DNA from: Plutella xylostella
Lineage: Eukaryota > Arthropoda > Insecta > Lepidoptera > Plutellidae
Length of the DNA: 64,000 nucleotides
Direction of reading: 5' to 3'
Assembly: GCF_932276165.1 (NCBI RefSeq)
Contig: NC_063994.1
Location: 7,254,001 to 7,318,000 of the forward strand
Position numbers and translations under genes: made by a program. Below the pieces are notes generated by a model. That model was given only the letters and a program-made list of their open reading frames with translations. It ran no database searches and was not told the origin of the DNA. Below are positions 46,722 through 57,755 of the stretch, piece after piece; the first letter of the stretch is position 1, and each line of letters opens with the position of its first letter.

Positions 46722-46935
46722 AATCTTGACTTCTCGATGTAAAGTTAAACAATAAAATTGTAACAGTTTGACTTCTGTTTTAATTCCCGCGTGACCTCAG
46801 ATAGATCTAGACTTTCAATCACCGAAATATCCGAATATAGCTTCAATAGTCTGTTCCAAATTCTCAAAAAACTAGTAGGTACCTAATTTAATGACCCTGT
46901 AACAAAATTTACTAGCAAATAAGTATCTATTACTC

Positions 46936-47532
46936 TGTGACGCCCGCGCACCATAGAAACAAGAAGACAGCGCGACGTCACGGAAAATTCCACGGCGGCT
47001 AGCAAGTAAACAACATCCGCCGCCGCCGATGCCGCCACTCGATGACGTCATGGAAGATTCCACTGCCACTAAGAAGTAAACAAGATTCGCCGCCGCCGCG
47101 TGCCGCCACTCCCCACTACAGAAGCCGCATATAAAAGGGCGCACGCGCGGACAGAACGGCAATACTCGTGGGGTCGTCTTAGTGCTCACACCTAGCTCTG
47201 GTCGCTTCCGGAGGTCTAGTGCGCTAAGACATAGACCGGCTCAGTAAGTCTGCCTTCCTCAAACTTGCGTTGTGGTCTCCCCCGCACACGTTTGCAAGAG
47301 CCTGGTGGAACTACGGAGTTCTCGAAAGACCTGGCACTTCTACTAAGTCTGGTTGCGGTTCGAACGACCGTGTCGCTCCCAGAACCCAAAGGAACTGCCG
47401 GATTCTGTGTGTCCGTTGAACTTGAAGAGCTTGCCTTCGGGTCGATAACTGATAAAGTCCCTGTCCACACCATGTATAGAGCTACACAAAGCGCAGATTA
47501 CCCACATACCATTTGATAAGGGTCGCGTCACA
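46936..47532 (+). mobile_element. solo LTR, 597 bp
   Basis: Ends are a 7-bp inverted pair, TGTGACG...CGTCACA, as in LTRs. It contains two tandem GC-rich blocks (about 46,972-47,040 and 47,043-47,109). Each has a GACGTCA site, a GGAA.ATTCCAC motif, AAGTAAACAA and (GCC)n. These precede a TATA box. No internal coding region, primer-binding site or second LTR is nearby, and no flanking duplication is seen. Superfamily undetermined. The ORFs at 46,872-47,516 are incidental. Confidence 0.65.
47130..47137 (+). promoter_or_regulatory. TATA box of the solo LTR
   Basis: TATAAAAG preceded by the duplicated CRE-like blocks; transcription would start around 47,155-47,165. Confidence 0.55.
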
Positions 47533-47574
47533 TGGGCTTTGTGGTCTGTTCAGTGTGTGTGGTCACCCTTGTAA

Positions 47575-47744
47575 AGCTAAGCGTCCACCTTCGGTATCAT
47601 AGGTATCGGAACAAACGGATTTTCATTAATGTACGGATAAACGGTGTCGGCCATGCCGATGAGATGGACTTGTGTGAATTTCTATACAAAAGATACTAAA
47701 TGCGATGCGTTCGTTGCGTACGATGTTGGAAGCTGGACGCTTAC
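47575..47744. mobile_element. MITE, TAAGCGTCCA termini
   Basis: Left GCTAAGCGTCCACC and right GCTGGACGCTTA are inverted. The core GTGTCGGCCATGCCGATGAG is shared with 338-471 and 11,605-11,719. It lies 43 bp right of the solo LTR. Confidence 0.75.
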
Positions 47745-48190
47745 TCACCTTACACTGTTCACTGTCTGATGGGTGATGATAATCTGAAAAGGGTTACCAC
47801 CTCTTTTCAGTTCGTTACTCTGCACAACTTTTCTACGGGTTTTGTAAATTCGTAAATAGGAAATTCTAGTGGTCTCGCATGTTTACGTACACTCAAAACT
47901 CACCAACCTACCAATTTTTATAAGACATGCTCCTAAGAAGTACTTACTTATTAGTATACTGTCACAGTAGCAGATGAAGAGGACATCCTATAGTGATCGG
48001 ACCCCATGGTACAACGGATCCGATTTTATTGATGGTCTCCAGTCAGATAAGATTAATCGTCCCTGTCGGCTGTTCCTACATATCGCTTACGACGAATTAA
48101 GATCGATTGAGTTTTTAAATAACATTATTAGATTGCCATTACTATACGAAATGCCAATACCACCACGGTCATTGTGACGTAACGTAGTTC

Positions 48191-48418
48191 TATTCCATTC
48201 TCTGTTCATTTTCCCAAGGTCTAAACTCCTTAGCTTGGACCATTTTCCACCATGCTGGTCCACTACAAATTGGTGGGTTCACATATCTAGATATGCAGGG
48301 TTCCTCAAAATGTATTTCTTCTCCGTAAGAACTCATCATACATACCGCGCCGGGATTCAAACCCGCATCTCTGGCGTGAGAGGTGAGCGCTTTCCCAACT
48401 GAGCTACCTAACACCGCT
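48191..48418 (-). mobile_element. tRNA-derived SINE, second family
   Basis: Minus strand starts with a tRNA-like head: TTAGGTAGCTCAGTTGGGAA (box A region) and GGGTTTGAATCCCGGCGCGG (box B region). A body with GGTGGAAAATGGTCCAAGCT follows. The head is a good tRNA imitation, but the acceptor stem is not closed and the sequence continues without a 3' trailer. Confidence 0.75.
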
Positions 48419-48503
48419 CTAAAATGCTTTTTTATTTATTTGCTTACGGCTGTACCTGATCTCCAAGCAGTAGCCAAGGGTGAATCGCAGCTGTAAGTAC
48501 ATA

Positions 48504-48635
48504 TAGAATAGAATAGAATATATCTTTATTGAACACCACAAATTAAAATATACAAAGAGAACTTATAAACTAGGAACAATGAACAATAGGCGACCTTATC
48601 GCTTAGAGCGATCTCTTATTACAGGTAACCTTAAA
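48504..48635 (-). mobile_element. Jockey/CR1-like LINE 3' end
   Basis: Minus strand: GAGATCGCTCTAAGCGATAAGG followed by an AATAAAGATAT and AGAAT-type tail. Same signature as 3159-3285 without the GTCTGG core. Confidence 0.6.
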
Positions 48636-48639
48636 CATA

Positions 48640-49868
48640 AATAAATAAAAGTAAAGAAAATTTGAGGGCGGTGTACCTACTACCTAACTACTTATAATAC
48701 ATATCTTCATTACGGAATTACTGCAATGGACTGAAGCTCCACGTCTAGATATCTAGCCGCATTACTAGAATACCTACAAGGTTTCAAGATAAGAAAACTG
48801 GAATTACTTTTTGTTTTACGCCCTATAACTTTCACATTAAAATAGCTTTAGTCACCGGCCTAATCGTACTGGAAACTGTTTTTGATTTAATTTTTACTGA
48901 TTATAGTTCTCTATTTTATTGTCACTTCCATCCATGCAGTATATAATGGCTGTGCTGCGCGGTGGTTGGAACTACACAGACTAGCGCAGAAGAAGAAAAA
49001 AACTATTGTATTTATTAGATTCTCAGTTAGCCTGGTATATTAGTGCGGCTGTGCCGAGAACTAATCCAAAAAGAACGCATCAGTAAAAAAATATTATCAG
49101 ATTACCTCACTTTTATTTACAATTCCACTCTGTATGTATTGTATATAGGTACATATTATATACCTCAGTACCGGCGCGCGGTTGCGTCTGACTCAGGGGA
49201 TGAAAATTTAATTACTTCAGCCGGAGTGCCGCGAATATTTCATGCGACGTTCACAAATTGCATAATTATTGTGAAAAGGAATCTTCATTGTGTATGTTTG
49301 TAACGTAAACCGTAATACCACGTAATGTTTGTAAGGTTTGGAAATGCTGACTGTATTTCGTTCAGAATGCTAATAATGAGGATAGATAGAGAAGCGTCGT
49401 GTAAGATTGCTGACTCTAATTTACTGTGATCGTCAATTTTCACAATAAAAATCTGGATTTTACTATACATGATTGTATTTCATGTACCAGTTTATGATCT
49501 AAGGTACCTACTTACTTACCAGTAAACAGTAAACTCCATTAGAACCGTGTCAAAAGACATTTGTGTTCTACAGAACTTAGGTACGCCATGCCCTAGCTTA
49601 TTTAATAATCTTATGATGCATTAATCACCGAAGCTGCACAAATGCAACGGATCTCCGAATAATAATTTAATAATTAAGTGAAAACCTGCAAACTATGCAA
49701 ATAACCTCTTTACACATCCATCAAGGATTCGCCGGGTAATTCAATATTGGAACGCGAGCCCTATTGGTTCGTTCCATCGCTACGTGACATTCATGCCAGG
49801 TGAATAATAGATTGCATTCCGATTCCAGACCAGTTTCTACTAAGTAAATATAATTATGCCTATAACTA
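48640..49868. other. no gene seen
   Basis: AT-rich; short ORFs without motif. Nothing supportable. Confidence 0.4.
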
Positions 49869-49871
49869 TAC

Positions 49872-50112
49872 TCGTCGAAATATAATAGGCCCGTTTGGAC
49901 AGCTACACAAATTTGCTATGTACTCTTGATTTACTTGATGAAATATATGAAAATACACATAATCTGGCTTATTTTTAACGGCTGAAAGAAAAAAGAACTT
50001 TTGATGCACCAAAAGTTACTTATTGTTTAGATTTTTTATGATTTAGATTTGACACCAGCGGTCATCCCATACATTTTGGAGCTGTCCAAACGGGCCTATT
50101 ATATTTCGACGA
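49872..50112. mobile_element. MITE, TCGTCGAAATATAATAGGCC termini, 241 bp
   Basis: Near-perfect inverted ends of about 33 nt: TCGTCGAAATATAATAGGCC continuing into CGTTTGGACAGCT, and its complement. No ORF. Confidence 0.85.
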
Positions 50113-50342
50113 CTGTAGTACCAATCGATAGAGCCACGTACAAGAACTGCGCTCCCTCACAGAATAGAATAGAATAAAGTTGGGATAGATGGGTTAGCGA
50201 AGACGCATGCATACTGCCGCTTTGAGAACCATATGGTAGTTGTACAAGGTTTTCAATGTTACAAATTAACATGACAGAATTAACTACTCTTTGCTTCTAA
50301 AACATACCTAGCTAAAGGTAGATTTGACAATGTAACATATTC

Positions 50343-50460
50343 AGGGTGTGGCAAGTGGGATAAAGGAATTCGAAAGGGGGTGACCCAGATGGTCTTCATC
50401 TTTAAATAGTTTTGTTCTACAACTTTTGGGAATTCGCGAAAACAGTATATTATGTATATT
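50343..50460. mobile_element. CAGGGTGTGGCAAG repeat fragment
   Basis: CAGGGTGTGGCAAGTGGGAT, GGGGGTGACCCAGATGGTC and TTGGGAATTCGCGAAAA recall the GGGTGTTGCAAAA MITE family; the inverted end is not found. Confidence 0.35.
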
Positions 50461-51112
50461 TATAAGTAGAGCAACTTGACAAGGGTAGTGGTGGTAGGAA
50501 GGTATATCTTTGTGACGAACGGCCGTTGGCTAAACTCAAATTACCTTTATATTTCAGAGCCAAGATAATTAGGAAGGAGGAAATTAGGGATGACGTAAGG
50601 TTAGATCACGTATTCTCTCTTACTTCAAAGATTATTGTGTAATTAATAGTAATTCTAAGTATGTAATTAATAGTAATTTAGAGTAATTAACATAAGAAGA
50701 AAGGTTGAGAGATACCTAATTTAGAATCCGTTCACAGTGCCGTGCTAGACTTAAATAAAATGTTTAATTAAGCAAAAAATTATGTTAAAGTAAATACCTG
50801 TAAATATTGTTAGTGTTTATTTAAAATATCCATCATGAAACAAGGGGTACAAAATATATTTACTACAAAAAAATGCGTATTTTATCATGTTTTCTACTTT
50901 AACCTACCTTCAGGAATTTCACAGATAAAATTCCACCAGCAATACAGTGTTTACAGGAGTTCTGCAGCGGACAGTTGAATGGAAATCGAATCTGAAATGC
51001 GTTAGATACCTAGGTACTTTCTATTTTCATCTGAGTCGCGAGCATAAGATTCAATCCTCCGTTAACGTTGCGTATCGTCAACTGTCACTGCCAAAATGAA
51101 AGGCAAAGTTAT

Positions 51113-53131
51113 AGCTCGACAACTTCGTGCGCGACCCTCCTTGCGGGGTGAAAGACGCGGAGGGGACGAGGTACCCAAGACGACAGCGGGTAGCGGTTAG
51201 GTAGCGGGGAAGGGCAACGCGTGCACTGCACGTCATTATTACGGCAGTCTCGGCCGAGCAGTCGAGGCGGCCACATGTGTTGTAAAATCTGTCATAATCT
51301 GAGTTCGACGCACATGAGACCACTGATCCTGAGACCATTAGTCTTAAGATGAGTGTTGAGGCCGGAGCCTCCACAATCGTTGGAATATTTAGGTATCTTT
51401 TTAATATTATCATTATATTATTATTAGGTATCTATAATTCGTCAACAAAACAACGAAAAAATAACAAATCGTATAATTTCTCAAATTAAGGGCTTCTTGT
51501 AGAACAGCGTACCGGATCAGTCATGCTACGCGGCTAAAGGTTGGTGCGGCGCAGTCAGAAACGAAAAAGTAAACAACAAAGACGAAGAGTCTATAAGACA
51601 GTGCGTCAGTTGTCAGTTCTTGTAACTGGGAAAGCGACCAAAATTGAAGGTGGAAGATTATAATCTTCTTCATTAAAGAAAATGGAAGTCACTAATAATT
51701 ACTGAATGATTCTGGTGAAATCGAAGTTGTGGAACACAAAAAGACATTGTTCCATAGTGTAATAATCTCTGCAAATAAAATATACACATTTGAAGAGAAT
51801 CAGAAAGTATACACGACATAAACTTCGCCGAAAATAGTGCTGAAATTGATAGAAACATTCCATAGTAGGAAGGATGGAGGGAGAGAGGATGACCAAACAG
51901 CTACTGCGACTCGAAAGTGGTGTCCAACATGGACGGCTTCCAATCGACCCGCTGGACCAGCCAGAAGAAGTTGCGATATTCCACATCGTAAGGATTCCGT
52001 AACCTTGGAATAATTACCTTTTTATTTTTTATAATCATATAACCTTTTTTAATAACGAATATTTGCCTTTTTATATTTGTTTTATTATCTATGATTTGTC
52101 AATAATATAATGTCAAAGCAAATACAAATCGTATTCGAAAATCATTGAAGTATAATGTACAAGACAAATTATAGATTAAATCTCATGATAAAACTATAAT
52201 CTTCGGGGGTTTCCTGTTGAACAGTGTGCCGGATTAGCCCTGCTACGCGGCTAAGGCTTGGTGCGGCAATAATGAGTAAGGTTATTACACGACAGACTAA
52301 GGATGTTGTATATAAAGTGTACAAGTATTTTGAAAGTCGCAAAAATGACCGGTCGACGATTGAATACGCAAACGATATTAATTTGAAAAAAACTGTTTCT
52401 GAAGCGACCGGTTTTGCGGAAACCAGCATTCAAAAAATCATAAAAGAAGCGAGATCCATGGAGGCACAGGGCAGCACTTTCAAATTACCACAAAAAAAAT
52501 ATAAGTCCTAAAAAAAGGATTGAAATTGACAGTTTCACGGAAGGTGTCATTCGCAGAAAAATTACACAGTGGTATAATGTCAAAAAATGTATGCCGTCGT
52601 TGAAAAAGTTAAATGCGGAGTTAAAACAAGACGATGTATTGTTTTTTGATGATAAAGTATACACTGAACTAATATGACTGGCGTACTCAAGTACATTATA
52701 CTTCAAAGTAGGTATAATGTTTTTTTTGTTTTTGTTTTAGATTTATAATTGAAGTTAATGAAAACGATGATGAAGATGAGGATGACGACGACGATGAACA
52801 AGTTCAAACAGAGAGTGAACATGAAAGTGACATGGAAATTGATTTATAAAATAAAACACTTTTACATAAATAAAATCAAATTGGTAGATATTCTGAAGGT
52901 AGACATCCTAATTTTAATTCTGTCAAACTATAAATTTTAAGCTAAATATGACATTTACGGGAACACTCATAGAATAAAATTTTACTTACTCTTACATTAC
53001 GTCAGAAATAGTTACAAGCTATCGTGAGATTAATCCGGGCACACTTTTCTACGTGTGTAGCATGTCGTGCTACCTCGCCCCCGCCACGTCTCTCACCCCG
53101 CAAGGAGGGTCGCGCACGAAGTTGTCAAGCT
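51113..53131 (+). mobile_element. decayed DDE transposon, about 2.0 kb
   Basis: Inverted ends of about 45 nt, AGCTCGACAACTTCGTGCGC and inverted AGCTTGACAACTTCGTGCGC, continuing through CTCCTTGCGGGGTGA. A segment of about 70 bp is duplicated inside: 51,490-51,555 matches 52,205-52,270 (CTACGCGGCTAA, GGTTGGTGCGGC / GGCTTGGTGCGGC). Coding remnants at 52,272-52,849 belong to a DDE-type transposase N-terminus and an acidic C-terminus, with the catalytic core missing. Confidence 0.75.
52272..52849 (+). pseudogene. transposase remnant (DDE superfamily, insect type)
   Basis: Frame 1 (52,272-52,511) encodes an 80-residue N-terminus with a helix-turn-helix look (STIEYANDINLKKTVSEATG, ETSIQKIIKEA). A frameshift at about 52,510 leads to KRIEIDSFTEGVIRRKITQW and PSLKKLNAELKQDD. 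That pattern (one (I/V)D.F..GVIRR block, then P..K.L) is what I recall from insect IS630/Tc1-related transposases. The frame stops near 52,677. An acidic stretch ENDDEDEDDDDDEQ ending in MEIDL (52,757-52,849) looks like the natural C-terminus. The DDE core between is deleted, so this copy cannot be active. Confidence 0.6.
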
Positions 53132-53169
53132 ATAGTTCCAAAAGTGACATTTGTTTTTTCCATATGTTA

Positions 53170-53277
53170 GGTGGAATTTCACCAAACGCTAAACGTATTT
53201 ATGTCATACGTCTGTCAGTTAGTACAACATTTATTAAAAAGTTGATTTAAATACGTTTAGCGTTTGGTAAAAGTGAC
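53170..53277. mobile_element. MITE, AAACGCTAAACGTA family, copy 4
   Basis: GGTGGAATTTCACCAAACGC and GCGTTTGGTAAAAGTGACCC ends, GTCTGTCAGTTAGTACAA core. Confidence 0.8.
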
Positions 53278-53324
53278 CCGTCGTGTAGATTCGAAAATAG
53301 TATCGAATCCGGTGCTCGCTACAC

Positions 53325-54235
53325 TGTTCTGTAAAGTCAATGATAAAATAGAATAGAATATTATACATGTATTTAACACCAAAAACAGCACACATGTATA
53401 CAAACGTAAACAGAAAACATTTACAGTGTTAGGAGAATACAAAAAACAACACAAAATAGAATTTTTGACCAATTTTTTCAGGGCGTCCGTGTGTTGTTAT
53501 GCTTTAATTATTTACGCATAGCATAGCTTATGAGTATGGTTTGTAGTGCTGTGATTAACCGAATTTTCGTAGAGCAAGTCTATGGTATAGATTAACTAAT
53601 CTAATGACAAACTGGGCCTTAAACTCTACTGTGGGTCTGTACTGGTACTGAACATACATTTTATTTGGTAAAAGAAAAGTACTATAAAACCGTAAAACTA
53701 AAAATGTCTCCATAAAGCCACAGGAATCTTAGCTGAAACGAGGTATTAGAAGACGAATAAGATCAAAATAGTGACATTATTCGTAACAACCCTAAACGTT
53801 TCATTAAACGGGGATTCGTTGTCATCACGGCACCACTTCACTATCAACAGATTCTCTATCGATTTGCAATCGCTTTGTTAATCTGAATTGGTGCTAATCC
53901 TGATTGGCAGAATGGCCCGGCGGCAAATTCACATGTCAATATCTTGTCGTTGTTTCAAGTTGGATGTTGTGTTGGTGCTTTTGTGTACGTGATGGAAACG
54001 TAACAATAACGTCTGGGCTTGTTTCAGTAGCTGAGACCGTAGGCTATGGGCTGTATAATTTGATTGGCAATTTCCGAAGGTGTTTGTAGAAACATGTAGA
54101 CAATATGCCCTGTGTGAGCCGTACGGCACTGTCAGACGAATGCAAGGCTCAGTAGAGTGCGTATTCTGACGATGTTTCGATATTCTATGACGTAACTTAC
54201 CTAACCTAGTATATTTAACCAGAAAATCGTAGTTT
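53325..54235. other. no gene seen
   Basis: ORFs near 53,904-54,129 overlap on both strands and carry no motif. Nothing else supportable. Confidence 0.4.
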
Positions 54236-54239
54236 TTAC

Positions 54240-54360
54240 CCGACTGCCGAAGGAGGAGGGTAATGTTTTTCGATTGTATGTTTATAAGTATGTATGTTTG
54301 TCTGTTTCTTTGTTCCCTCCTGTAGCCTAAACGGCTTGATAGATTTTGATGTATGATGTA
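54240..54360 (+). mobile_element. CCCGACTGCCGAAGGAGG repeat fragment
   Basis: CCCGACTGCCGAAGGAGGAGG followed by TATGTTTGTCTGTTTCTTTG and GCCTAAACGGCTTGATAGAT is a common moth repeat. Its CCCGACTGC motif also occurs in both arms of the inverted repeat that follows. Confidence 0.5.
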
Positions 54361-54662
54361 TGGTTAGAAGCGTATTAATTGCGCGATGGTTATACGCTAT
54401 GCGACGTTACAATAAATGTATATAGCGCCTTCTAGAGGCCATAAAGTGTTGATCGAAAAAATACAATTTTTCCAACTATGCCGTGTAGGGTACCAAGGGC
54501 TTCTGAAGCACATTACAAAATTATGCGTATTGTCGGTATTTAAATCACAAAACCAAAATTATTGAAAGAAAAAATGTTCATAAAATAACACCCGACTACT
54601 GACATAAAATTTCATAAAATAAAAACAACTAAAAAGTTACATAAAATATAAAAAATATAATT

Positions 54663-54887
54663 ATAAACAAACAAAAAACCCGACTGCACGCTAAAAAGAT
54701 GAAAACAAGCCCCAATGTTAATGGAAAGTATCGCAGGCGGGGAACAACTTGACCGCCACACAAAGTACCTAAGTAACATTCAGCTAAATGGTGAACCCTC
54801 TCCTGGTCCCCGCCTGCGATACTTTCCATTAACATTGGGGCTTGTTTTCATCTTTTTAGCGTGCAGTCGGGTTTTTTGTTTGTTTAT
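54663..54887. repeat. perfect 81-bp inverted repeat
   Basis: Arms 54,663-54,743 and 54,807-54,887 are exact reverse complements by base-by-base comparison; the spacer is 63 nt. Each arm includes AACCCGACTGCACGCTAAAA. The sense and antisense ORFs spanning it share peptides only because of the symmetry. Confidence 0.92.
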
Positions 54888-55082
54888 TTCACAAATAACG
54901 GCCTTTGATGGTGATTTGAAACAAACTTATGTACGCCTCGTGGTGACAAGTAACTAATATATTATCTGTGGTGCTGGTATATAATAGCTGTAAACATAAG
55001 CATTTGTTTTTAAATTCCAACACTCCTGCCTATAATTAATTTATCGATGTATCCTGAAATTCGTAGTTTATACCAGGGCCAT

Positions 55083-55240
55083 GAGTGTGAGTTTTTTCAC
55101 CTATCGAGAAATGAAATCGAAAACGCAGATTTGTATGGTGCGGAGCTAGTACAGCTATTTACCGCTAGGTGGCGTGTCTCCCGCGCCATACAAATTTGCG
55201 TTTCGATTTCACTTCTCGATAGGTGAAAAAACTCGCACTC
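55083..55240. mobile_element. fold-back MITE, GAGTGYGAGTTTTTTCACC
   Basis: Arms of about 60 nt, GAGTGTGAGTTTTTTCACCT... and the complement ...AGGTGAAAAAACTCGCACTC, pair with a few mismatches. The centre has GCTAGGTGGCG. Confidence 0.8.
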
Positions 55241-55411
55241 GAGGCACTGGTAGCGTACAATTCTTTCCTACAGTTTTAAATTTAAACCGACAAAATCGAA
55301 TAAGTATTCCGTTAACGGCAACAGAGCCTGTCGCGTGCAGATTTCCATTTGGAATGCGTCACGTCAACTCTTTAGCTCACTCGCTAATTTATACCAATCA
55401 AAAGCCGACAC

Positions 55412-55968
55412 AGGGGGTCACTCTCTCAACGATCGGTCCACGACTCTATCTCGTTGTATTAAGCGTGCCGATTGCGTGATAATAGGGAATATGCAGATGC
55501 ATATTCCCAAATAAAGGCCAAATATTATTTTTAATAAACTTGGTTATCGATATTTTTGATTATAATTTATTTTTGACCGCGTAAAAAATTGTTGAAAAGT
55601 ACAAAAAAACTTTCGTTAGTTCGAATCTTTGAAACATGACGCATTTTCATAGAGCGAATGTGACGTGAAATATGTTGATATGTTAATTTTAGAATAATCT
55701 ATGCCCATAGAACAGCGTCGCCGAAACTCATTATTCTGAGGCGAAAAACGACAGTATGATGTCACACAAAGTTTTGTGTGTTTTATGTGGTCGTGTCGGT
55801 TATAAATTTTTAACTTTCTTTAAAAATACCTTAAATGACTTTTTTTGGCGTTTAATTTTTTTTACTATAATAAAGCGATGTAAAACTATCGAATAAGAAT
55901 ATAACAAAAATACATGCATTTTCCCTATTCTTGTTCGTTAGTTCATCGATTTAGAGAGTGACCCCCAA
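55412..55968. mobile_element. MITE, GGGGGTCACTCTCT termini, about 555 bp
   Basis: Left GGGGGTCACTCTCTCAACGA and right AGAGAGTGACCCCC; the arms also share TAGGGAATATGCA / TGCATTTTCCCTA. No ORF of note. Confidence 0.7.
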
Positions 55969-56221
55969 TCCCCAGTCCATCGAGTTCATTATTTGAATCA
56001 TAGACTTAGTATATACTATATACTAGCGTATAGACGAACTGACAGCTCGATAAAACGTGACCAATTTTGATTTTTCAGTGTGTGCATTAGCTAGTGATGT
56101 ACAATTCTTTACTTTGGAGGACCATCGATAAGTTATTGAAGTTCGATGTTCGACCCTTGGAGAGAGTTGTTCCATAGACTGTTGTTGTCCAGATTATAAT
56201 TTTGACATAGTGTAAAAAAAT

Positions 56222-56350
56222 GCATAAATAAAAATAAAAACACTTTATTCATCGCTCCTTATTTTATTGACTTTTAAACAGAACAATCTTAGATATATCA
56301 TCTGTATGACCCATATTACAGGCCTCGGATGGCCGAGTCTGAGATGTTCC
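56222..56350 (-). mobile_element. LINE 3' end
   Basis: Minus strand: GAACATCTCAGACTCGGCCATCC-like end, then AATAAAGTG and a (TTTTA)-type tail. No coding part. Confidence 0.4.
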
Positions 56351-56783
56351 CACATATTTATTTATTTAACTGGTTCATTACAGTTTCGTTTCCTAAATTA
56401 TTAAGTTTGTTTACATTCATTCTTCAGTCGAATTGCTGCAAATGGTAGAGTTATTCTTTGGATTCCAACCAACGCGTCCAACTAATCTCAACCACTTTCC
56501 TCTTATTATAGTATCTATGGAGGGAATCTGTTGGACAAATTATAGAAAATAATTAGTTTATGTATTTGTTAAAATATGTACCTACCTTGCCCTGACAAAA
56601 TGGTTCTGATACGAGACGTTAAACGCAAGCTAGCATTTATTTTCATAGGTATCATTCAAGATAAAATATCGATAATGATATCGATTAATTTGAGTCAATC
56701 CCTAGCGTACATGTAAAATAAATTGATGAAAAATATATCCACTAATCTATAAAATCTAATCTAATCTAATAAATATATAAACT

Positions 56784-56879
56784 ATCCCTCTCTAACAGAG
56801 AACAATTTGTTCTTTGACAGAGACTGACAAAACAGTTCAATAGTTAATCCGTCCAGTAACTTTTTTATGAATAAGGGGG
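56784..56879. mobile_element. partial MITE related to 8032-8167
   Basis: ATCCCTCTCTAACAGAGAAC, ACAAAACAGTTCAATAGTTA and ACTTTTTTATGAATAAGGGG correspond to the 8032-8167 element in order, with its left end missing. Confidence 0.55.
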
Positions 56880-57102
56880 TAAGTCTATGATTTGAATATT
56901 CAAAGAGTTCTGCGATTAAAACTTAGGTATTAACCTACTTTGCGAATCATAACGGATTGTCTGTCGGCTTGTGTCGGTACTGAATAATTCAGACGAACGA
57001 CCGACGGCTCTTTCGTGAGTGATTATTATTCTTTGATTCTAATGGTTTTAGTTTAGAATTGAAGAGTTACTTTTCATTACAGGGATTGAATGCGCTCTTT
57101 GG

Positions 57103-57257
57103 TTAACAATATACGAACACGATAGGATTGTACCAATGAGTAAAGTCACAAATCTTCTAACCGAACTAATTCAGAATAAGAGCTCACTTGGACAGTGAGT
57201 CTTATTTTTCTCGAGACGTTTATTTGAACTGACACTCCATCTTATTCATATTGTTAA
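57103..57257. mobile_element. TTAA-ended MITE, intact copy, 155 bp
   Basis: TTAACAATATACGAACACGA at the left; CCATCTTATTCATATTGTTAA at the right is its imperfect complement. Middle blocks match the disrupted copy at 35,679-39,021. TTAA at both ends suggests piggyBac-type target choice. Confidence 0.7.
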
Positions 57258-57755
57258 TCTTAACTGTAATAGCTTTTATAATGCAGTCTGATTCCATTTG
57301 GATTATTCCATTTGCCACGTTCGTCAGTGGCCGGTTTAAGAGTGAAATATTTTACCTCAGTATTCCTCTCTCAACGCTACAAAGCCGCTTTCAAAACCAA
57401 AGTTCTGTGAGTACAAATAATAGATAGGTTTCACCCGAACGGAGCTTCGTAATCCCCTTATTTTCACAACTTTATTCAGAATTCACGCTTTCAGTGTCGA
57501 GTTACTGGATTAAACTGAAGTATCAGTTTTGTAAAACTTCAAGCTGAAGCAAGTGAGTTGCACCATGTGATCATATAACCATGGTACTTACAGGTATTCA
57601 TCGATGACTGATAACTATGGGAGTGGACAAATGTACAGTTTGGTAGTTGGTCGAATACTATTAAAAATGTTTACGTTTTCTCGCTTACGTTACAAAGCTC
57701 TAGCGGAAAATATCATGAAATTACATTGTGATGTATGCAGATGACAGAAGAAAAC

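Larger units (their letters stand above)
51032..53322. mobile_element. composite MITE, copy B, split by a 2-kb transposon
   Basis: Flanks TGAGTCGCGAGCATAAGATTC...GCAAAGTTAT and, from 53,132, TATAGTTCCAAAAGTGACAT...ATCGAATCCGGTGCTCGC match 26,545-26,835 when the middle is removed. It contains an AAACGCTAAACGTA MITE (53,170-53,277). Confidence 0.75.

Noticed and set aside
46872..47531. Several ORFs of 62-105 codons on both strands
   Set aside because: They lie in and over the solo LTR, whose high G+C reduces stop codons.
47974..48177. 67-codon ORF MKRTSYSDRTPWY...PIPPRSL, considered as a fifth array member
   Set aside because: Shows none of the conserved family positions, no good donor, and only a weak acceptor-like AG before the ATG.
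48340..48418. Possible functional tRNA gene on the minus strand
   Set aside because: The head of a SINE: boxes A and B are good, but the acceptor stem does not close and a SINE body follows.
51699..51986. 95-codon minus ORF and a plus reading with MTKQLLRLESG
   Set aside because: No recognisable domain; the region is inside the decayed transposon.
54715..54957. ORFs on opposite strands sharing the peptide RLRYFPLTLGLVFIFLACSR
   Set aside because: Shared only because both read the arms of the perfect 81-bp inverted repeat.
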